This document shows, one piece after another, positions 62,861 to 64,000 of a DNA stretch of 64,000 bases; position 1 is the first letter of the stretch, and the number at the start of each line of letters is the position of its first letter. The notes beneath the pieces are model-generated. The model was not told the DNA's origin, ran no database searches, and saw only the letters and a program-made list of their open reading frames with translations. Location: contig JABFRS010000001.1 of assembly GCA_013141055.1 (NCBI GenBank), forward strand, positions 1,922,001-1,986,000. Reading direction: 5' to 3'. The translations under genes and the position numbers were made by a program. Source of the stretch: Cyclobacteriaceae bacterium (lineage in GTDB: Bacteria; Bacteroidota; Bacteroidia; Cytophagales; Cyclobacteriaceae).

Positions 62861-64000
62861 TGTCACTGCTCCAATCTGTTCAAGAGCTTTCTAAAAATAC
62901 TGCAAAGGAAGTAGTAAAGTGGCGCAGGCATTTGCATGCTAATCCTGAACTTTCTTATCAGGAATTTAATACTGCAAAATTTGTCTCTCAAACACTTCGC
63001 GATCTGGGAATGAAGCCTACCGAAGGTATTGCTGGAACAGGAATCGTGGTACTTATCGAGGGAAAAAACCCTGCCAAAAAAACAATCGCACTTCGTGCGG
63101 ATATGGATGCCCTTCCAATCACTGAAGCAAACACAGTAGAGTACAAATCAAAAAATAATGGAGTGATGCATGCATGCGGTCATGATGTACATACATCTTC
63201 ACTGATGGGCACTGCTAAAATTTTAAACTCACTGAAAGATCAGTTTGAAGGAACTGTTAAATTGATCTTTCAACCTGGAGAAGAAAAAAATCCAGGTGGT
63301 GCATCCTTTATGATCAAAGAAGGTGCTTTGGAAAATCCACGGCCTGATTCAATTATCGGTCAGCATGTAATGCCTTTGCTACCTGTTGGAACGATCGGTT
63401 TCCGGGAAGGAATGTACATGGCAAGTTCCGACGAAATCTATTTGAAAGTTATTGGAAAAGGTGGTCATGCTTCAACTCCTGAACTTACAGTAGATCCTAT
63501 TGTGATCGCTTCCCATATTATTATTTCTTTACAACAGATTATTAGCAGGAATGCAAGTCCCAAACAGCCAACGGTTCTTTCCTTTGGGAAAATCTCGGCA
63601 GAAGGCGCAACGAATATTATTCCCAATGAAGTGAATATTGCCGGAACATTTCGTGCATTAAATGAAGTATGGCGCAGGGAAGCTTTGGCAAAGATTCAAA
63701 AAATGGCGGAAGGCATTGCTGAAGGAATGGGTGGACGCTGTGAAGTGACAATCTCTCACGGCTATCCTTATCTTGAGAATAATCCAGGGCTTACGCAAAG
63801 CATTCGTAAGGCAGCTGAGGAATATGTAGGCAAGGACAAAGTTGTCGACATTGATCTCACTCTGGGGTCCGAAGATTTCGCATATTATTCTCATGTTATC
63901 CCTGCTTCCTTCTATCGACTTGGCACACGCAATGAAGCAAAAGGAATTACTTCATATGTTCATACGCCGACATTCGACATTGATGAAGACGCTCTCACAA
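62860..64000 (+). CDS. M20 family amidohydrolase, 3' end missing
   Basis: 380 codons from the ATG at 62860 (overlapping the previous stop), open to the window edge. The metal-binding motif is HACGHDVHTSSLMG (about 102-115), with the catalytic Glu in QPGEEKNPGGA (about 136), and the dimerisation-domain phrase GKGGHASTPELTVDPI near 200. It belongs to the amidohydrolase branch (hippurate / N-acyl amino acid hydrolases) of the M20 metallopeptidases. Substrate unknown. The typical protein is about 390-400 residues, so only the last few codons are missing. Confidence 0.92.
   Translation, partial: MSLLQSVQELSKNTAKEVVKWRRHLHANPELSYQEFNTAKFVSQTLRDLGMKPTEGIAGTGIVVLIEGKNPAKKTIALRADMDALPITEANTVEYKSKNNGVMHACGHDVHTSSLMGTAKILNSLKDQFEGTVKLIFQPGEEKNPGGASFMIKEGALENPRPDSIIGQHVMPLLPVGTIGFREGMYMASSDEIYLKVIGKGGHASTPELTVDPIVIASHIIISLQQIISRNASPKQPTVLSFGKISAEGATNIIPNEVNIAGTFRALNEVWRREALAKIQKMAEGIAEGMGGRCEVTISHGYPYLENNPGLTQSIRKAAEEYVGKDKVVDIDLTLGSEDFAYYSHVIPASFYRLGTRNEAKGITSYVHTPTFDIDEDALT

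Overview
The window looks like a chromosomal segment of a gliding-type Bacteroidota, most likely Cytophagales. Evidence: a type IX secretion (T9SS) locus with a giant adhesin carrying a gliding-motility-type C-terminal domain, PorP/SprF and a PorE-like protein; promoter -7 boxes of the Bacteroidota form TAnnTTTG; almost no Shine-Dalgarno sequences; Bacteroidota-type families (DUF3667, DUF4129, DUF4350, DUF4834, WbqC). The lineage below phylum is inference. Almost everything is chromosomal housekeeping; no prophage, IS transposase or CRISPR array was seen.

Layout. 1-7.9 kb: 3' part of an M16 peptidase gene, SRPBCC and VOC proteins, a secreted unknown, a YihY membrane protein, a thioesterase coupled to MltG, then YciO/Sua5 and WbqC proteins. 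8-16.8 kb: clpC, then a minus-strand run of threonine aldolase, DUF3667 protein, rarA and a VWA membrane protein, and a TonB-domain lipoprotein. 17-29.6 kb: the T9SS surface locus: a 2987-residue adhesin with 18 tandem repeats, PorP/SprF and a PorE-like protein. 29.7-32.5 kb: a propeller-like secreted unknown, then the initiator tRNA gene followed by three near-identical tandem units, each holding a small GIY-YIG nuclease gene and a copy of the tRNA 3' part. 32.6-36.7 kb: a small GTG-start lipoprotein not obvious from ATG scanning, era, a 547-bp gene-free region with repeats, der, a small Ala-rich lipoprotein and a SprT-like protein. 36.7-41.2 kb: a minus-strand operon with murQ and a sugar kinase (muropeptide recycling), cytochrome b5-like and RDD proteins, and a divergent M19 dipeptidase. 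41.3-47.5 kb: the SpoIIM / membrane protein / DUF4129 / DUF4350 / MoxR / DUF58 cluster. 47.6-64 kb: S9 peptidase, GMC oxidoreductase, carB with two lesions, a lone MacB/FtsX-type permease, DUF4834 protein, dapF, secA, a SPOR protein and the 5' part of an M20 amidohydrolase.

The most unusual structure is the initiator-tRNA/GIY-YIG array (31224-32462). Each 388-389 bp unit lies downstream of a tRNA 3' end and carries its own tRNA 3' copy, and the nuclease stop codon falls at the junction with the tRNA-derived sequence. It looks like a minimal tRNA-targeting mobile unit. Second is a 75-bp conserved element, with paired TCCTGATT direct repeats, upstream of both the giant adhesin and porP, which suggests shared control of the T9SS locus. 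Third, carB has a one-base deletion and a TGG-to-TAG change in an otherwise intact gene.
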